Shown one piece after another: positions 1-9,876 of a stretch of 64,000 nucleotides of DNA; the stretch's first letter is position 1; every line of letters starts with the position of its first letter. The stretch is from Magnetococcales bacterium (GTDB lineage: Bacteria > Pseudomonadota > Magnetococcia > Magnetococcales > Magnetaquicoccaceae). The notes below the pieces were generated by a model that worked only from the letters and a program-made list of their open reading frames with translations, ran no database searches and was not told where the DNA came from. Location of the stretch: the NCBI GenBank assembly GCA_015231915.1, contig JADGAR010000006.1, forward strand, positions 1 to 64,000, written 5' to 3'. The translations under genes were made by a program, and so were the position numbers.

Positions 1-2240
1 TACAAGCTGCAGCTCGATCTGGGGCGCAGCAGCCAGCGGTTTCGCCGTTCGAAAATCTGCTTGCGTATCTCGAACGCCTCACGCAGGGATTTCTTGTCCT
101 TGAGGGCCTCCAGGGCATCGGCCAGCGAATCCATGGTCTCGAAGGTGTAGGGATGCTGCGGACCCAACACCTGTTCGTCCAGTTCCAGCGCCTTTCTGAG
201 CAACTCCTCGGCATCCCTGGGGCGACCGGTCTCCACGTACAGGGCGCCCAGATCCCGCATGGTGCGCAACACGTCCATGTGACGCTCGCCCAGCACCGAC
301 TTGCGCAAGGCCAGGGTCTTTTTGAAGAGTTTTTCCGCGACCTCTTTCTCCCCCAGTTTGTGGCGCACCCTGGCAAGGTTGTTCATGGCCTTGAGGGTCT
401 TCTGATGGGCCTCGCCGTAGGTCTCGGTCCACTGCCCCATCACCTTCTCGAAGAGCGGCGCAGCCTCCTTGTAGTTGTGCTGCAACATTTGCAGATAGGC
501 CAGATTGTTGACAAAGGCCACTGCGTCCGGGTGTTTTTCGCCCATGCGCTTGCCGGCAATGGTGATGGCGCTGCGATAGAGCGGCTCGGCCTTGTCGAAG
601 TTGCCCTGGCTTTCGTGCAGCAAAGCGAGGTTGTTCAACATGGCCAGGGTTTCCGGATTCTCCTCGCCCACCAGTTTCTGGGAACTCTTCAAGGCGGCGC
701 GCAACAAAGGCTCGGCCTGGTCGTACAGCCCTTCGTTCTCGAACACCAGCCCCAGATTGTTCATGACGTTGATGGAGGCCTGATGTTCCGACCCCAACAG
801 GCGCCGATACTCGTCCAGGAGCGCGGCGTAAAGGGTTTCGGCGTCATGCAACCGCCCCTGGCGACGATAAACCCCGGCCAGGCGGCTGCGGGTGGCCAAC
901 AGATTGGGATGCTCCGCGCCGAGGAGCGCCTTCTCACCCTCCAACACCTCGTTGAGCAAAGGCTCGGCCTTGTCGTACTCCCCGGAGTCCTCGAACACTT
1001 GCGCCATGGCACCCTTGGCCTCCAGCAGGGTCTGACGCGCCGCCGGCTCCTTGGCGGCCAGGGCGATGACCTCCTCCAACTCCTTGCGGGCCTCGTTGAA
1101 ACGGGCATCGCGGCGCAGGAGTTCCGCAGCCTCGATGCGCGCCGCCAGGGCCACCGGATCACTGGCGGGCAAAGCCGCCTTGTAGATCCGGCTCGCCTGA
1201 CGGTAAAGCTTCAACGCCCCGTCCGCATCCCCCTTGCGGCCACGCGCCATGGCTTGCAGGGTCAGGCATTCCGCCCCCTGGGGATGAAACGGCCCCAGCA
1301 TCTTTTCGAATTTGCCGCAAGCCCCTTCCAACCATTGAAACGCCTGCTCGATATCCCCGCCGTTCAACAAGGAACGGGCATACGCCAGACCCGCCGCCAA
1401 GGTCAGGGGATGTTCCGCGCCCACCGCCGTCACCCAGCCGTCCCGCATCGCCTTGCGGATCCCCGCAGCCTTGGTCAGATCCCCGCCGGCCTCCGCCAGA
1501 TCGGCCTGCAGTGCCTGAACCTGCAACAACTCCGGGTGATCCGCGCCCAGCAGCGTGCTCCCCAGAGTCACCGCCTTTTCCAGCCCTGCGGCAGCCTCCG
1601 CGACCGCCCCGGCCTGGAACTGCCGCACCGCCAGATCCCGCAGGCTGACGAAAACCGCGTAATGCCCCTCGCCGAAATTGGCCTGGGCGAAGGCCAACGC
1701 CTGCGCAGCCCCCTTGACCGCTCCTGCGGCATCCCCCTTGGCCAGCAGCGTGGCCGACTCCTGGGCGATTCTGGACCACTCTGCGGCGGCCCGCCCCTTT
1801 TCGGGGGGAAACGCGGCGACCTCGGCCACCTTGGCGGTGAATTTTTCCGGCAGCGCGCCCCGCAACTCGGCGATGGCATCGTTGTATTGGGCCACATCCG
1901 CCTGCTTGCCCGCCTCGCCCGCCAGACGCACCACCTTGAGCAGGGCGTCCAGGGCCTGCTCGTTCTTGCCGAGCTTGCGGTTCAACATGGCGATGGAGTG
2001 GAGATAATCCGCATTCTCCGGGGCCAGGTTGGCGGCCTTGACGAAATGGCTCAAGGCGGTGGGCAGGTCGTTTTTCGCCACCGCCTCCTTGGCCAACTGC
2101 GCCTCCTTGGCTGCCGGATTTCCGGACGCGGGTGCGACCTGCTCCGCAGACCAGACGGACGAAGACCAGGCCAAGACCGCCCCAAGCAAACACACCGGCC
2201 AGATCCTGGCACGGATCATCCCCTCGCCAGCAACGCCCAT
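1..2240 (-). CDS. Exported kinesin-light-chain-type TPR protein (3' end outside window)
   Basis: An open frame of 746 codons runs off the left edge. The chosen ATG at 2240 has a GAGAGGG ribosome site about 5 bases upstream. A later ATG at 2219 would begin directly at a signal peptide (hydrophobic run VCLLGAVLAW, then WSA as a possible cleavage site), so export is likely from either start. After the leader come helical TPR-like segments. From about residue 430 there are regular 42-residue repeats of the kinesin light chain type, each with a core like MNNLALLHESQGNFDKAEPL and a link like GEEHPD. Such repeats bind protein partners and carry no chemistry. It stands alone on this strand, with a 100-aa gene upstream. 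Function unknown; a periplasmic scaffold is inferred. Codon use matches the high-GC genome. Confidence 0.8.
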   Translation of the reverse strand, partial: MGVAGEGMIRARIWPVCLLGAVLAWSSSVWSAEQVAPASGNPAAKEAQLAKEAVAKNDLPTALSHFVKAANLAPENADYLHSIAMLNRKLGKNEQALDALLKVVRLAGEAGKQADVAQYNDAIAELRGALPEKFTAKVAEVAAFPPEKGRAAAEWSRIAQESATLLAKGDAAGAVKGAAQALAFAQANFGEGHYAVFVSLRDLAVRQFQAGAVAEAAAGLEKAVTLGSTLLGADHPELLQVQALQADLAEAGGDLTKAAGIRKAMRDGWVTAVGAEHPLTLAAGLAYARSLLNGGDIEQAFQWLEGACGKFEKMLGPFHPQGAECLTLQAMARGRKGDADGALKLYRQASRIYKAALPASDPVALAARIEAAELLRRDARFNEARKELEEVIALAAKEPAARQTLLEAKGAMAQVFEDSGEYDKAEPLLNEVLEGEKALLGAEHPNLLATRSRLAGVYRRQGRLHDAETLYAALLDEYRRLLGSEHQASINVMNNLGLVFENEGLYDQAEPLLRAALKSSQKLVGEENPETLAMLNNLALLHESQGNFDKAEPLYRSAITIAGKRMGEKHPDAVAFVNNLAYLQMLQHNYKEAAPLFEKVMGQWTETYGEAHQKTLKAMNNLARVRHKLGEKEVAEKLFKKTLALRKSVLGERHMDVLRTMRDLGALYVETGRPRDAEELLRKALELDEQVLGPQHPYTFETMDSLADALEALKDKKSLREAFEIRKQIFERRNRWLLRPRSSCSL

Positions 2241-2261
2241 AGTGCCCTCTCTGAAAAAAAA

Positions 2262-2564
2262 TTATGGATTGTTCTTGATTTTTTCGATCTCTTCGCGCAC
2301 CAGCCGTTCCGCCACATCCGGCAAGGCGTCCCTTGCCATGTCACGGACCATTTCCCTGGCGATGCGCTCCACCCGGGGGGCGAACGCCTCCCGGATCAGA
2401 CGGGAGAGCGCCTCCCCCTGGGGAAGCGCCATCTCCTCCGCACGGATGCGTTGAATCTCTTCATCGATGACCTTGCGGGCAATTTCGGGCAGCAGGGTGC
2501 GCACCAGTTCCCGCATCGCCTCTTTTGCGGATGAAGAAAGATTTGCAGTCAGGGTCTCTTGCAT
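2262..2564 (-). CDS. Small helical protein with an internally repeated PopZ-like motif
   Basis: This is a 100-aa hydrophilic, helical protein. The start at 2564 was chosen because an upstream GGGAG lies about 10 bases away; a longer frame reaches 2672 but that part looks non-coding. The same 16-residue pattern occurs twice, at residues 25-40 (LPEIARKVIDEEIQRI) and 81-96 (LPDVAERLVREEIEKI), with a weaker third copy near 62-76. The C-terminal copy resembles the tail of alphaproteobacterial PopZ (DUF2497) and the tails of some polarity-linked response regulators. That likeness is by eye only. There is no signal peptide or membrane segment. The gene lies 21 bases upstream of the TPR gene on the same strand and may be cotranscribed with it. 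Confidence 0.6.
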   Translation of the reverse strand: MQETLTANLSSSAKEAMRELVRTLLPEIARKVIDEEIQRIRAEEMALPQGEALSRLIREAFAPRVERIAREMVRDMARDALPDVAERLVREEIEKIKNNP

Positions 2565-2690
2565 GCGTGTCGTGCTCCCTTGGTCGATGCGATTCGGATC
2601 AGGGGCATCATAACACCTTCCTGGCGGCGAGTGATATCGATTTTTTGTCAGCCGATCGAAATCGCCCGACACATTGAGGTTGGGGCGGGA

Positions 2691-2984
2691 TCAACCCAGC
2701 AGGGTCTTCAGGATGGGAAGGACGGTGACGACGATGATCAGCGCCAGCATCCATTTGATGACGGCCAGATCCATGCGGATGGGGGCGAGTTCCTTTTCCA
2801 GCTTGTTTTCCAGCTTGGCTTCGAGTTCACGCAAATCCCCCTTGGTCGCCAGTTCTCTCAACTGGGCGTCCTGGGCTTCCTTGAACACCTCGGAGAACGC
2901 CTCCGCCTGCTTCTCCTCGACCCCGGCATCGCGGAGCCTGCGGACGAATTTCAGGGTGTCGAACGTCGCTGTCATGGCGGTCAT
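2691..2984 (-). CDS. DUF1640-type coiled-coil membrane-anchored protein
   Basis: A 97-aa protein. The ATG at 2984 has GAGGA seven bases upstream; a second ATG at 2975 is possible. Residues about 5-35 carry the family opening (FDTLKFVRRLRDAGV, EKQAEAF). A charged coiled coil with repeated LEAKLE heptads follows at about 45-70, and a single hydrophobic helix (MLALIIVVTVLPIL) closes the protein. This layout is that of the DUF1640/CCDC90-like family, small C-terminally anchored coiled-coil proteins common in proteobacteria, often in several copies and of unknown function. It probably oligomerises on the inner membrane. It lies between the 100-aa gene and the chemoreceptor, all on the minus strand but with gaps of 126 and 127 bases. 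Confidence 0.75.
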   Translation of the reverse strand: MTAMTATFDTLKFVRRLRDAGVEEKQAEAFSEVFKEAQDAQLRELATKGDLRELEAKLENKLEKELAPIRMDLAVIKWMLALIIVVTVLPILKTLLG

Positions 2985-3111
2985 GGCAGTGTCCTCGCAA
3001 CGGGTGGATGACATGGGCAGAATAGCACGATTTCTTCAAAGATCCAAAATATTGTGCGACCGGAGGACGATGCCTCCGGTCGCGAGGATTTCACGGCGAT
3101 CGGTTGGACGA

Positions 3112-5196
3112 TCAGAAGGTTTCGAACTCGTCGTCCGAATGGCCGCCGCCCATTTTCAGGTCCACCCCCCCTCCGGATTTGCGGGGCGGGGCAGGCAGCG
3201 CCTTGGGCGCGTGAGCCTTGACGGCGTGCGTGATCGCGGTGGACTTGACGCCCTTTCTGGCCTGAGGGGCGGCCTTGACCGGGGTCGAGGCGGATCTGCC
3301 GATCTTGAAAAAGGCAATGGCCTGGTGCATGAGGTCGGCCTGGGCGTTCAACTCCTCGGCAGTGGCGGCCATCTCCTCGGAGGCCCCGGCATTCTGCTGG
3401 ATCACCTGATCGAGTTGCTGGATCGCCTTGTTGATCTGCGAGGCGCCCTGATTCTGCTCCTGGCTGCCGGCAGCGATCTCCTGAATGAGTTCCGCAGTCT
3501 TCTGGATGTCCGGCACCAGCTTGTTGATGATCCCGCCGGCCTTCTCCGAGATGTCCACGCTGGTGGCGGAGAGGTGACTGATCTCCCCGGCGGCCACCTG
3601 GCTGCGTTCCGCCAGTTTTCTCACCTCGGCGGCCACCACGGCGAATCCCTTGCCATGTTCCCCGGCCCGCGCCGCCTCGATGGCGGCATTCAGCGCCAGC
3701 AGATTGGTCTGCCGTGCGATCTCCTCGATGATGCCGATCTTGGAGGCGATCTCCTTCATGGCCGCCACCGACTGATTGACCGCAGCACCCCCTTCCGCCG
3801 CATCCCTGGAGGCCTTCTGGGCGATGGTCTGGGTGGTGTTGGCGTTGTCGGTGTTCTGTTGGATGTTGCTGGTCATCTCCTCCATGGCCGAGGAGGTCTC
3901 CTCGATGGAGGCGGCCTGCTCGGTGGCCCCCTGGGAAAGATTCTGCGCGGAGTTGGAGATCTCGTTGCTGCCGGTCGCCACCTGCGCCGCCGCGTTGGAG
4001 ATGTCGCCGATCACCTCCCGCAGCTTCTCCATCATCTCCCGCAGGGCGCTGGCCAGCATACCCACCTCATCCTGCTGGTCGATGTCGATGGAGGCCGTCA
4101 GATCGCCGTTCGCCACGGTCCGCGCCAGATCCACCCCCTTGGCCAGCGGCGTGGCGATACTGCCCGCGACAAAAATGGCCAGCCCCACCACCAGAAGCGC
4201 CATGACCACGCCCAGCGTCACGATGGCCGTAATCAGGGCCACGATGGGTTCCCGCACTTCCGCCAGATCGATCTCCGCGATCACCGCCCAGGTGGCATCC
4301 CCCACCTTCAGGGAAGAGAAGCTGGAGAGCACCGGGTTGCCGTTGTAGTCCATGATCACCTTGGCTTCGTCCTTGCCGGACAAGGCGCCCCGCGACGCCT
4401 CGGTGTCCACGCCGTTCTTCTCGATGCTCCCGGCGAAGGAGGCCTTCACCGAGTGGCCCTGCTTGTCCAGGAACGAGTCGGAACGCATCCGCTTGTCGGG
4501 TCCCACCAGATAGGTCTCCCCGGTCTTGCCCATGCCATCCCGCTGCTGCATGACGGCGTTGATGGCCTCCAGGGAGAGCTGCAGCCCCACCGCGCCGGTT
4601 ACCTTGTTCCCCTGTTTGATCGGCGCCACGATGAAGCCGGCAGGCTCGTTGTTGGAGGGGGCATAGGGTGCGAAATCCGCCATCGCTGCGGCACCACTCT
4701 TCAACGCATGGTCGAAGGCCTTGCCCAGGCCGCTGTTCTTGAGATCGCCGGTGACCAGGTTCTGGCCCAGATCCTTCTCCTTGCCGTAGGAGTAGACGAT
4801 GTCCCCGTCCTCGGCGATCAGGAAAAGATCATAATAGCCGTACTCCTTGGTGAAGTGATTCAGCCATTGGGTATAGGTCTCGGCGGCCTTGTTCCAGCCT
4901 GGGCCGCCGGTTTTCTTCCCCTCCGCCTCGAAGGCCTTCTCCATGGCGTCGATGGCCCGATCCACATCCCCGGAGGCAGCCAGGACGTTGATGTCGCCAA
5001 GCCGTTCCCCGAAGAATTTCTGGATCTGGACCTTCTTGATCGCCCGCACCCCGTCCAGTTGCGCGAAGGCGCCCTTCATGAGTGCCGTCTGGGCCTCGTG
5101 CGCGGCATACCACCCGGCGGCGATCAACGGCACAAGGCCGGCCAGCAGGAACAGCCCGATCAGTTTCGGGCGCATTTTGATGTCAGCGAGTCGCAT
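3112..5196 (-). CDS. Methyl-accepting chemotaxis protein with CheR-tether tail
   Basis: A 694-aa transmembrane chemoreceptor. The start at 5196 follows an AAAGGGGGAA ribosome site. TM1 is near residues 11-31, followed by a periplasmic Cache-like sensor domain of about 280 residues, TM2 near 313-335, a HAMP linker, and a cytoplasmic signalling domain whose hairpin tip reads [20 protein letters not shown], the contact site for CheA and CheW. The last residues, EFETF, fit the aromatic-x-x-aromatic pentapeptide that tethers CheR methyltransferase (NWETF in E. coli Tar), after a flexible linker rich in Lys and Pro. The ligand cannot be told. The adjacent divergent histidine kinase has a similar extracytoplasmic domain, so both may sense related signals. 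Confidence 0.95.
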   Translation of the reverse strand: MRLADIKMRPKLIGLFLLAGLVPLIAAGWYAAHEAQTALMKGAFAQLDGVRAIKKVQIQKFFGERLGDINVLAASGDVDRAIDAMEKAFEAEGKKTGGPGWNKAAETYTQWLNHFTKEYGYYDLFLIAEDGDIVYSYGKEKDLGQNLVTGDLKNSGLGKAFDHALKSGAAAMADFAPYAPSNNEPAGFIVAPIKQGNKVTGAVGLQLSLEAINAVMQQRDGMGKTGETYLVGPDKRMRSDSFLDKQGHSVKASFAGSIEKNGVDTEASRGALSGKDEAKVIMDYNGNPVLSSFSSLKVGDATWAVIAEIDLAEVREPIVALITAIVTLGVVMALLVVGLAIFVAGSIATPLAKGVDLARTVANGDLTASIDIDQQDEVGMLASALREMMEKLREVIGDISNAAAQVATGSNEISNSAQNLSQGATEQAASIEETSSAMEEMTSNIQQNTDNANTTQTIAQKASRDAAEGGAAVNQSVAAMKEIASKIGIIEEIARQTNLLALNAAIEAARAGEHGKGFAVVAAEVRKLAERSQVAAGEISHLSATSVDISEKAGGIINKLVPDIQKTAELIQEIAAGSQEQNQGASQINKAIQQLDQVIQQNAGASEEMAATAEELNAQADLMHQAIAFFKIGRSASTPVKAAPQARKGVKSTAITHAVKAHAPKALPAPPRKSGGGVDLKMGGGHSDDEFETF

Positions 5197-5249
5197 GTTT
5201 CCCCCTTTACTCAATAAACGTGTGAATAGCATATTCGTGATCAAATCAT

Positions 5250-5278
5250 AATCTACCCCATCATTCCGCAAATATCAA
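5250..5278 (-). promoter_or_regulatory. Candidate sigma-70 promoter of the chemoreceptor
   Basis: On the minus strand TTGATA (5273-5278) is followed after 17 bases by TAGATT (5250-5255), about 50 bases upstream of the chemoreceptor start. The surrounding 268-base gap (5197-5464) between the divergent chemoreceptor and kinase genes is AT-rich, unlike its neighbours, and is the natural place for both promoters. No clear plus-strand promoter was picked out. Confidence 0.45.
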
Positions 5279-5464
5279 GATCTTTATTTAATAAACAATT
5301 CTTTATATTTACTTGTTTCACACTTCCCGATTACGAAAAAAATATTGCAGTCCAATCGACATGACCGTGTCACCAATCTGGAGACAAGAACGATAACGTG
5401 GCGCACAACCAACGAACCGTCTATGATGCGCCATCACACCGCCTCCTCAACCCAGGGAACCGCC

Positions 5465-8400
5465 ATGCCTTTCGCGCCACGCACCTTGCGATCCCGCATC
5501 CTGCCGCTGCAAATCGCCATCGGACTGCTGCCCCTGCTCGTGCTCGGCGGCTGGACCTGGGACCAGACCACGACCATCATCCTGACAGGCCGCATCGCGG
5601 GATTGGCCGAAATCCGCGATGCCAAGAAAAGAGAAATCGAACTCTATTTCCAGGAACGCCTGGGCGACCTGATGCTCCTCGGCAAGGACGAACGGGTCAT
5701 GCGGATCCTGGATCCCGCGCATGCATCGCGCAACAACCAACCCCGCTGGCTGGAAAAATACAAGGCAACCTATCGATATCACGACATCATCCTGACCGCC
5801 GCCAGTGGCAAGGTGCTGTTCAGCATGCTCGACCGCGGGATCGCCGGAGAAAATCTCACCCATGACACCCTGGCGCACAGCGCTCCGGGCCGGGTGTTCG
5901 CGGCAGCCGGACAGAAGGCCACCGTCCTGGACGCCATGACCGAATCCAAAACCAGCCCATGGCAGGGAGTCTATCTCGGGATGCCCATGCACCTCGACGA
6001 TGCCTTCCTGGGCATAACCATCTTGCAGATTCCGCCGGAAATCATCGAAGAACGCATCGCAACGACTTACACACTCGGCACGCAAGGAGAGATCTTCATC
6101 GTGGGCAAAGCCGACGGGGCCGCCACCTTGCGCACCAACCGCCACCCAGGTCAGGGCCAGGCCGGCGATCCGTTCGGCTTCGCCGGGTTCGAGGATGCCT
6201 TGTCGGGCAGCCACGGGATCAAACGGCATCTGGACCGCAACGGCGTGCCCGTGCTGACTGCCCATGCCCCTCTGGCCATCCCCGGCCTGGATTGGATCCT
6301 GGTGGTCCAGACCCCCCTGGCAGAGATCGAGGCCCCGGTCCGGCAATGGGCGACGCTGTTCGCCGCTTTTGCCTGTGCGCTGCTGCTGGTTTCGGCCTGG
6401 CTCGCCTGGCTTTTGGCGCGCAATCTGGCCGCCCCGGTCGTTGCCCTGGCCCATGCCGCCGGAGAGATCGCCAGGGGCCAACGATCCGCCCGTGTCCATC
6501 TGGAGCGCACGGACGAAATCGGACAACTGGGCGAGGCATTCAACCGCATGGCCGAGGCCATCGAGACCGAACACTGGCTGAAGGGGACCAGCACCCAAAT
6601 CCGGGATCTGACGAACACGCTGGCCAGCGAAGAAGTAATCAGCCAGGCCGTGATCACGGCCCTGGCCCACGCCGTGAATGCCGGACAAGGGATCCTGTTC
6701 CTGCACGACGAGGAGGACGGACGCTATCATCCGGCAGGCCGTTTCGCCTGCCCGGCAACGCCGGACATAGGCTTTGCGCCCGGCGAAGGGCTGGTGGGAC
6801 AGTGCGCCCTGGAAAAACGCACCATCCGGCATGCGGACCTCCCCCCCGACTATCCGCACATCGGCTCCGGGCTGGGAGCAACCGGAAAAACAGACCTGAT
6901 CCTGGTCCCGATCCTGGCAGGAGGCAAGACGGCCCTGGGCGTTCTGGAACTGATCGCCTTTCACCCCTTCACGACTCCCCAAGCCGCATTGTTGGAAGGG
7001 ATCGCCCCGGCCCTCGGCCTCACCCTGGAACGGGCGCGCCAGTCCAGGCGCACCGCCGCCTTGCTGGAGGAGGTGCAAAGACAGGCCATGGAACTGGCCG
7101 TGCGGGAAGAGGAACTGCGCACCCAAAGCCACGAACTGGCCGCCTCGGAAGAGGAAATGCGCTCCCAGAACGACGTGCTGCGCGAAACCAGCCGCAACCT
7201 GAAGGAGACCAACGCCGAACTGGAGGCGGTCAGCCGCTACAAGTCCGAATTCCTCGCCAACATGTCCCACGAGTTGCGCACGCCATTGAACAGTATTCTT
7301 ATTATTTCCGGCAACTGGCTGGAAAACGGTTCGCGCAATCTCACCGACGACCAGCTCACCTCGGCACGCATCCTCCAGGAGAGCGGCCAGGAACTGTTGC
7401 AACTCATCGATGGCATCCTCGACCTCGCGAAGATCGAGGCGGGGAGGATGGATTTCGCGCCACAGGCCGTCGATACCCTGGAATTGCTGGAAGAGGCGCG
7501 ACGCGGCTTTCTGCCGGTGGCCGAGAAAAAAGGGCTGGAGTTCGTGGTGGAGCGGGATCCCTCCCTGCCGGCCAGCGCGCGGCTGGACCGGCCACGGGTA
7601 TTGCAGGTGTTGCGCAATCTGCTGTCCAATGCCTTCAAGTTCACCGAACGGGGCCGCGTGACCCTGCGCCTCGGGCAGGACGACAAACTGCCCGCAGGGT
7701 GCCTGCATGACCCGGCGCCGGAGAACACGTCGGGCCATCTGCTCTTTGCGGTGAGCGATACCGGCATCGGCATCCCGCCGGAGCAGCGCTCCCTGATCTT
7801 CGATGCCTTCCGGCAACTCGACTCCGGCAGCGACCGCAAACACGGCGGCACCGGTCTGGGACTGTCGATTTCCAAATCGCTGGCGGAGTTGATGCACGGA
7901 ACCTTGTGTCTGACCAGTATCCAGGGTTCCGGGAGCTGCTTCACCCTGGCGCTGCCGCTGGAGGTGGTCGAGGAGGAACCGACGCCAGGGCAACAGCGGG
8001 TCCTGGTGCTGGATGGCGATGCCGGCTTCCGGGCGCGGCTCGTCGAACGAACCCGCGACCTGCCGGTGGCACTGGAGTTCGTGGAGCACCTGGAACAGGC
8101 CCTGCAACATCTGACCCGGACCCCCGGGGATTGCGTGATGGTGGACCCGGAACGGTTGGGCGCGGATACCGAACATGCGCTGCGGCAACTGCGACAGGGC
8201 AGCAGGGAGCTGATTCTGTGCGCCTCCGCCCCCATGGATCGGAAGCGCTGGTCGCATCTCGACCCGTTCGTGGACCGCATCGTGATGAAGGAGGGGCCGG
8301 AGGCGCAACGGATGATGGAGGAGATCATGCTGCTGTTGCGCAATCCGGAACCGGACGCCTCCACGCCGCCGCCCCCCATCCCGCGCCTGGCCGAGGGCGG

Positions 8401-8794
8401 TCGGTTGGCCAACCGGCGCGTCCTGCTGGTGGATGACGACATGCGCAACACCTTTGCCATGACCCAGACACTGGAGGCGCGGGGCATGCGGGTGGCCATG
8501 GCCCCGGACGGGACCACGGCCCTGCGTCTGCTCGACAGCCATCCGGAGACGGAGATCGTGCTCATGGATGTGATGATGCCCGGCATGGACGGCCTGGAGA
8601 CCATCCGACGCATCCGGGCGCGGGAACGGTTCGCCGGGCTGCCGATCCTGGTGCTGACCGCCAAGGCGATGCCCGGCGACCGGGAGAAGGCCATGGCCGC
8701 AGGGGCCAACGACTATCTCGCCAAACCGGTGCGCACGGAGCAACTGTTCGCCATGCTGGATCACTGGCTGCCGCCACGCGGGGAGGAGACATGA
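5465..8794 (+). CDS. Hybrid sensor histidine kinase (Cache-HAMP-GAF-HisKA-HATPase-REC)
   Basis: A 1109-aa membrane kinase. The ATG at 5465 has AGGGA six bases upstream; earlier in-frame codons have no ribosome site. TM1 is near 10-30, then a periplasmic Cache-like domain (opening KKREIELYFQERLGD, very close to the divergent chemoreceptor), TM2 near 297-318, HAMP, a GAF domain at about 395-535, a coiled coil, then HisKA with the phospho-accepting His602 (SHELRTPLN). The ATP-binding domain shows the N box (NLLSNAFKF), G1 (DTGIGIP) and G2 (GGTGLGLSISKS). About 835-950 looks like a degenerate receiver (see findings). A canonical receiver at about 985-1105 has VLLVDDD and phospho-Asp in VLMDVMMPGMDG. 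Its stop overlaps the next start (ATGA), so it begins a three-gene signalling operon. Confidence 0.93.
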   Translation: MPFAPRTLRSRILPLQIAIGLLPLLVLGGWTWDQTTTIILTGRIAGLAEIRDAKKREIELYFQERLGDLMLLGKDERVMRILDPAHASRNNQPRWLEKYKATYRYHDIILTAASGKVLFSMLDRGIAGENLTHDTLAHSAPGRVFAAAGQKATVLDAMTESKTSPWQGVYLGMPMHLDDAFLGITILQIPPEIIEERIATTYTLGTQGEIFIVGKADGAATLRTNRHPGQGQAGDPFGFAGFEDALSGSHGIKRHLDRNGVPVLTAHAPLAIPGLDWILVVQTPLAEIEAPVRQWATLFAAFACALLLVSAWLAWLLARNLAAPVVALAHAAGEIARGQRSARVHLERTDEIGQLGEAFNRMAEAIETEHWLKGTSTQIRDLTNTLASEEVISQAVITALAHAVNAGQGILFLHDEEDGRYHPAGRFACPATPDIGFAPGEGLVGQCALEKRTIRHADLPPDYPHIGSGLGATGKTDLILVPILAGGKTALGVLELIAFHPFTTPQAALLEGIAPALGLTLERARQSRRTAALLEEVQRQAMELAVREEELRTQSHELAASEEEMRSQNDVLRETSRNLKETNAELEAVSRYKSEFLANMSHELRTPLNSILIISGNWLENGSRNLTDDQLTSARILQESGQELLQLIDGILDLAKIEAGRMDFAPQAVDTLELLEEARRGFLPVAEKKGLEFVVERDPSLPASARLDRPRVLQVLRNLLSNAFKFTERGRVTLRLGQDDKLPAGCLHDPAPENTSGHLLFAVSDTGIGIPPEQRSLIFDAFRQLDSGSDRKHGGTGLGLSISKSLAELMHGTLCLTSIQGSGSCFTLALPLEVVEEEPTPGQQRVLVLDGDAGFRARLVERTRDLPVALEFVEHLEQALQHLTRTPGDCVMVDPERLGADTEHALRQLRQGSRELILCASAPMDRKRWSHLDPFVDRIVMKEGPEAQRMMEEIMLLLRNPEPDASTPPPPIPRLAEGGRLANRRVLLVDDDMRNTFAMTQTLEARGMRVAMAPDGTTALRLLDSHPETEIVLMDVMMPGMDGLETIRRIRARERFAGLPILVLTAKAMPGDREKAMAAGANDYLAKPVRTEQLFAMLDHWLPPRGEET

Positions 8795-9876
8795 CGGACG
8801 AGACAACGCCATGCGTGTTGCTGGTGGATGACCATCCCAACACGCTGCACCTGATGCGCGAGGCGCTGGGCAAGACCCGAGCGGTCATTCTGACAGCCAC
8901 GTCGGGCATGGAGGCGCTGCGGCTGACGTTGCTTCACGAATGCGCCCTGATCCTCCTGGACGTGCGCATGCCGGGAATGGACGGCTACGAAACCGCACGC
9001 CTTCTGCGCGGCGCGGAGCGAACCCGCCACACCCCCATTCTGTTCATCACCGGAGCGGCGGAAGACGAAACGGCCCTGCTCAAGGGCTACGAGGCCGGCG
9101 GGGTGGACTTCCTGCGCAAACCGGTGGCAATGGATCTGCTGGTGGCCAAGGTGATGGCCTTTCTGGAACTGTACCGTCGGCAACGGGAGGAACGGCGCAG
9201 CCATCGGTTGGCGCTGGAACTGGAACGCCAGCAGGAAAACGCCGCCCGGCTGCAGGAACTGGCCGTTCTGCTCCAGAACGAACGGGAAGAAGAACGAAAA
9301 AGGATCGCCCACGAACTGCACGACGAACTGGGCAGCCGTCTGGCCAGAATCCGGCTCGATTTGCGCCAGGAAAAAAACGGGGTGGATGCCGCGTGGTTGA
9401 CGCGCATCCTCGCCCAGGTGGACGAAGTGATCGGGAGCATGCGCGGGGTGGCCCTCTCCCTGCGGCCCCCGGTGCTCGACCAGATGGGTCTTTACGCCTG
9501 CCTGGAATGGCTGGCGCAACATTTTTCCGCCTCTGGTCCGCTGCAGGTGACCCTCAGTGACCATTCCCGCAACGTGGCAACCGGAGAGCATGTCAAGACC
9601 GCGCTGTTCCGCATCGCCCAGGAGGCCCTGACCAATGCGGTGCGGCACGGGAGGGCCAGCCGGGTGGAGTTCACCTTGAAACGGGCCGCGCGGCAGATTC
9701 ACCTGACGATCGCCGACGACGGAGCGGGGTTGGGCGACCAGGCAGCCTGGGGCATGGGATTCCGGGGCATGGAGGAGCGGCTGCGTCCATTCGGTGGCAC
9801 CATCCGGCTGGAGCGTGCCCCCATGGGGGGGCTGCAACTGGTGGCCACGGTTCCGGAACCGGAGACCCGGCCATGA
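8791..9876 (+). CDS. Receiver-histidine kinase of the NarX/HisKA_3 type
   Basis: A 361-aa soluble protein. Residues 1-120 form a receiver (VLLVDDHPN; phospho-Asp in LILLDVRMPGMDG). After a coiled coil comes a HisKA_3 dimerisation helix with the acceptor His in ERKRIAHELHDELGSRL, then an ATPase domain with an N box (RIAQEALTNAVRHG) and a glycine loop (DDGAGL, GMGFRGMEER). This kinase class phosphorylates LuxR-type regulators, and exactly such a gene follows with a four-base overlap (ATGA). A plausible path, which is inference, is phosphotransfer from the upstream hybrid kinase into this receiver, changing activity towards the downstream regulator. There is no membrane segment, so it acts in the cytoplasm. 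Confidence 0.92.
   Translation: MTDETTPCVLLVDDHPNTLHLMREALGKTRAVILTATSGMEALRLTLLHECALILLDVRMPGMDGYETARLLRGAERTRHTPILFITGAAEDETALLKGYEAGGVDFLRKPVAMDLLVAKVMAFLELYRRQREERRSHRLALELERQQENAARLQELAVLLQNEREEERKRIAHELHDELGSRLARIRLDLRQEKNGVDAAWLTRILAQVDEVIGSMRGVALSLRPPVLDQMGLYACLEWLAQHFSASGPLQVTLSDHSRNVATGEHVKTALFRIAQEALTNAVRHGRASRVEFTLKRAARQIHLTIADDGAGLGDQAAWGMGFRGMEERLRPFGGTIRLERAPMGGLQLVATVPEPETRP

Noticed and set aside
153-2534. 793-codon open frame on the plus strand opposite the TPR gene
   Set aside because: Antisense to clear TPR repeats; translation has no domain, low-complexity Gln/Leu/Gly/Arg text typical of antisense frames in high-GC DNA.
2674-5217. 847-codon plus-strand frame opposite the chemoreceptor
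   Set aside because: Mirror of a complete chemoreceptor; His/Gly/Leu-rich nonsense composition.
5447-8812. 1121-codon minus-strand frame opposite the hybrid kinase
   Set aside because: The kinase on the other strand has all motifs; this frame has none.
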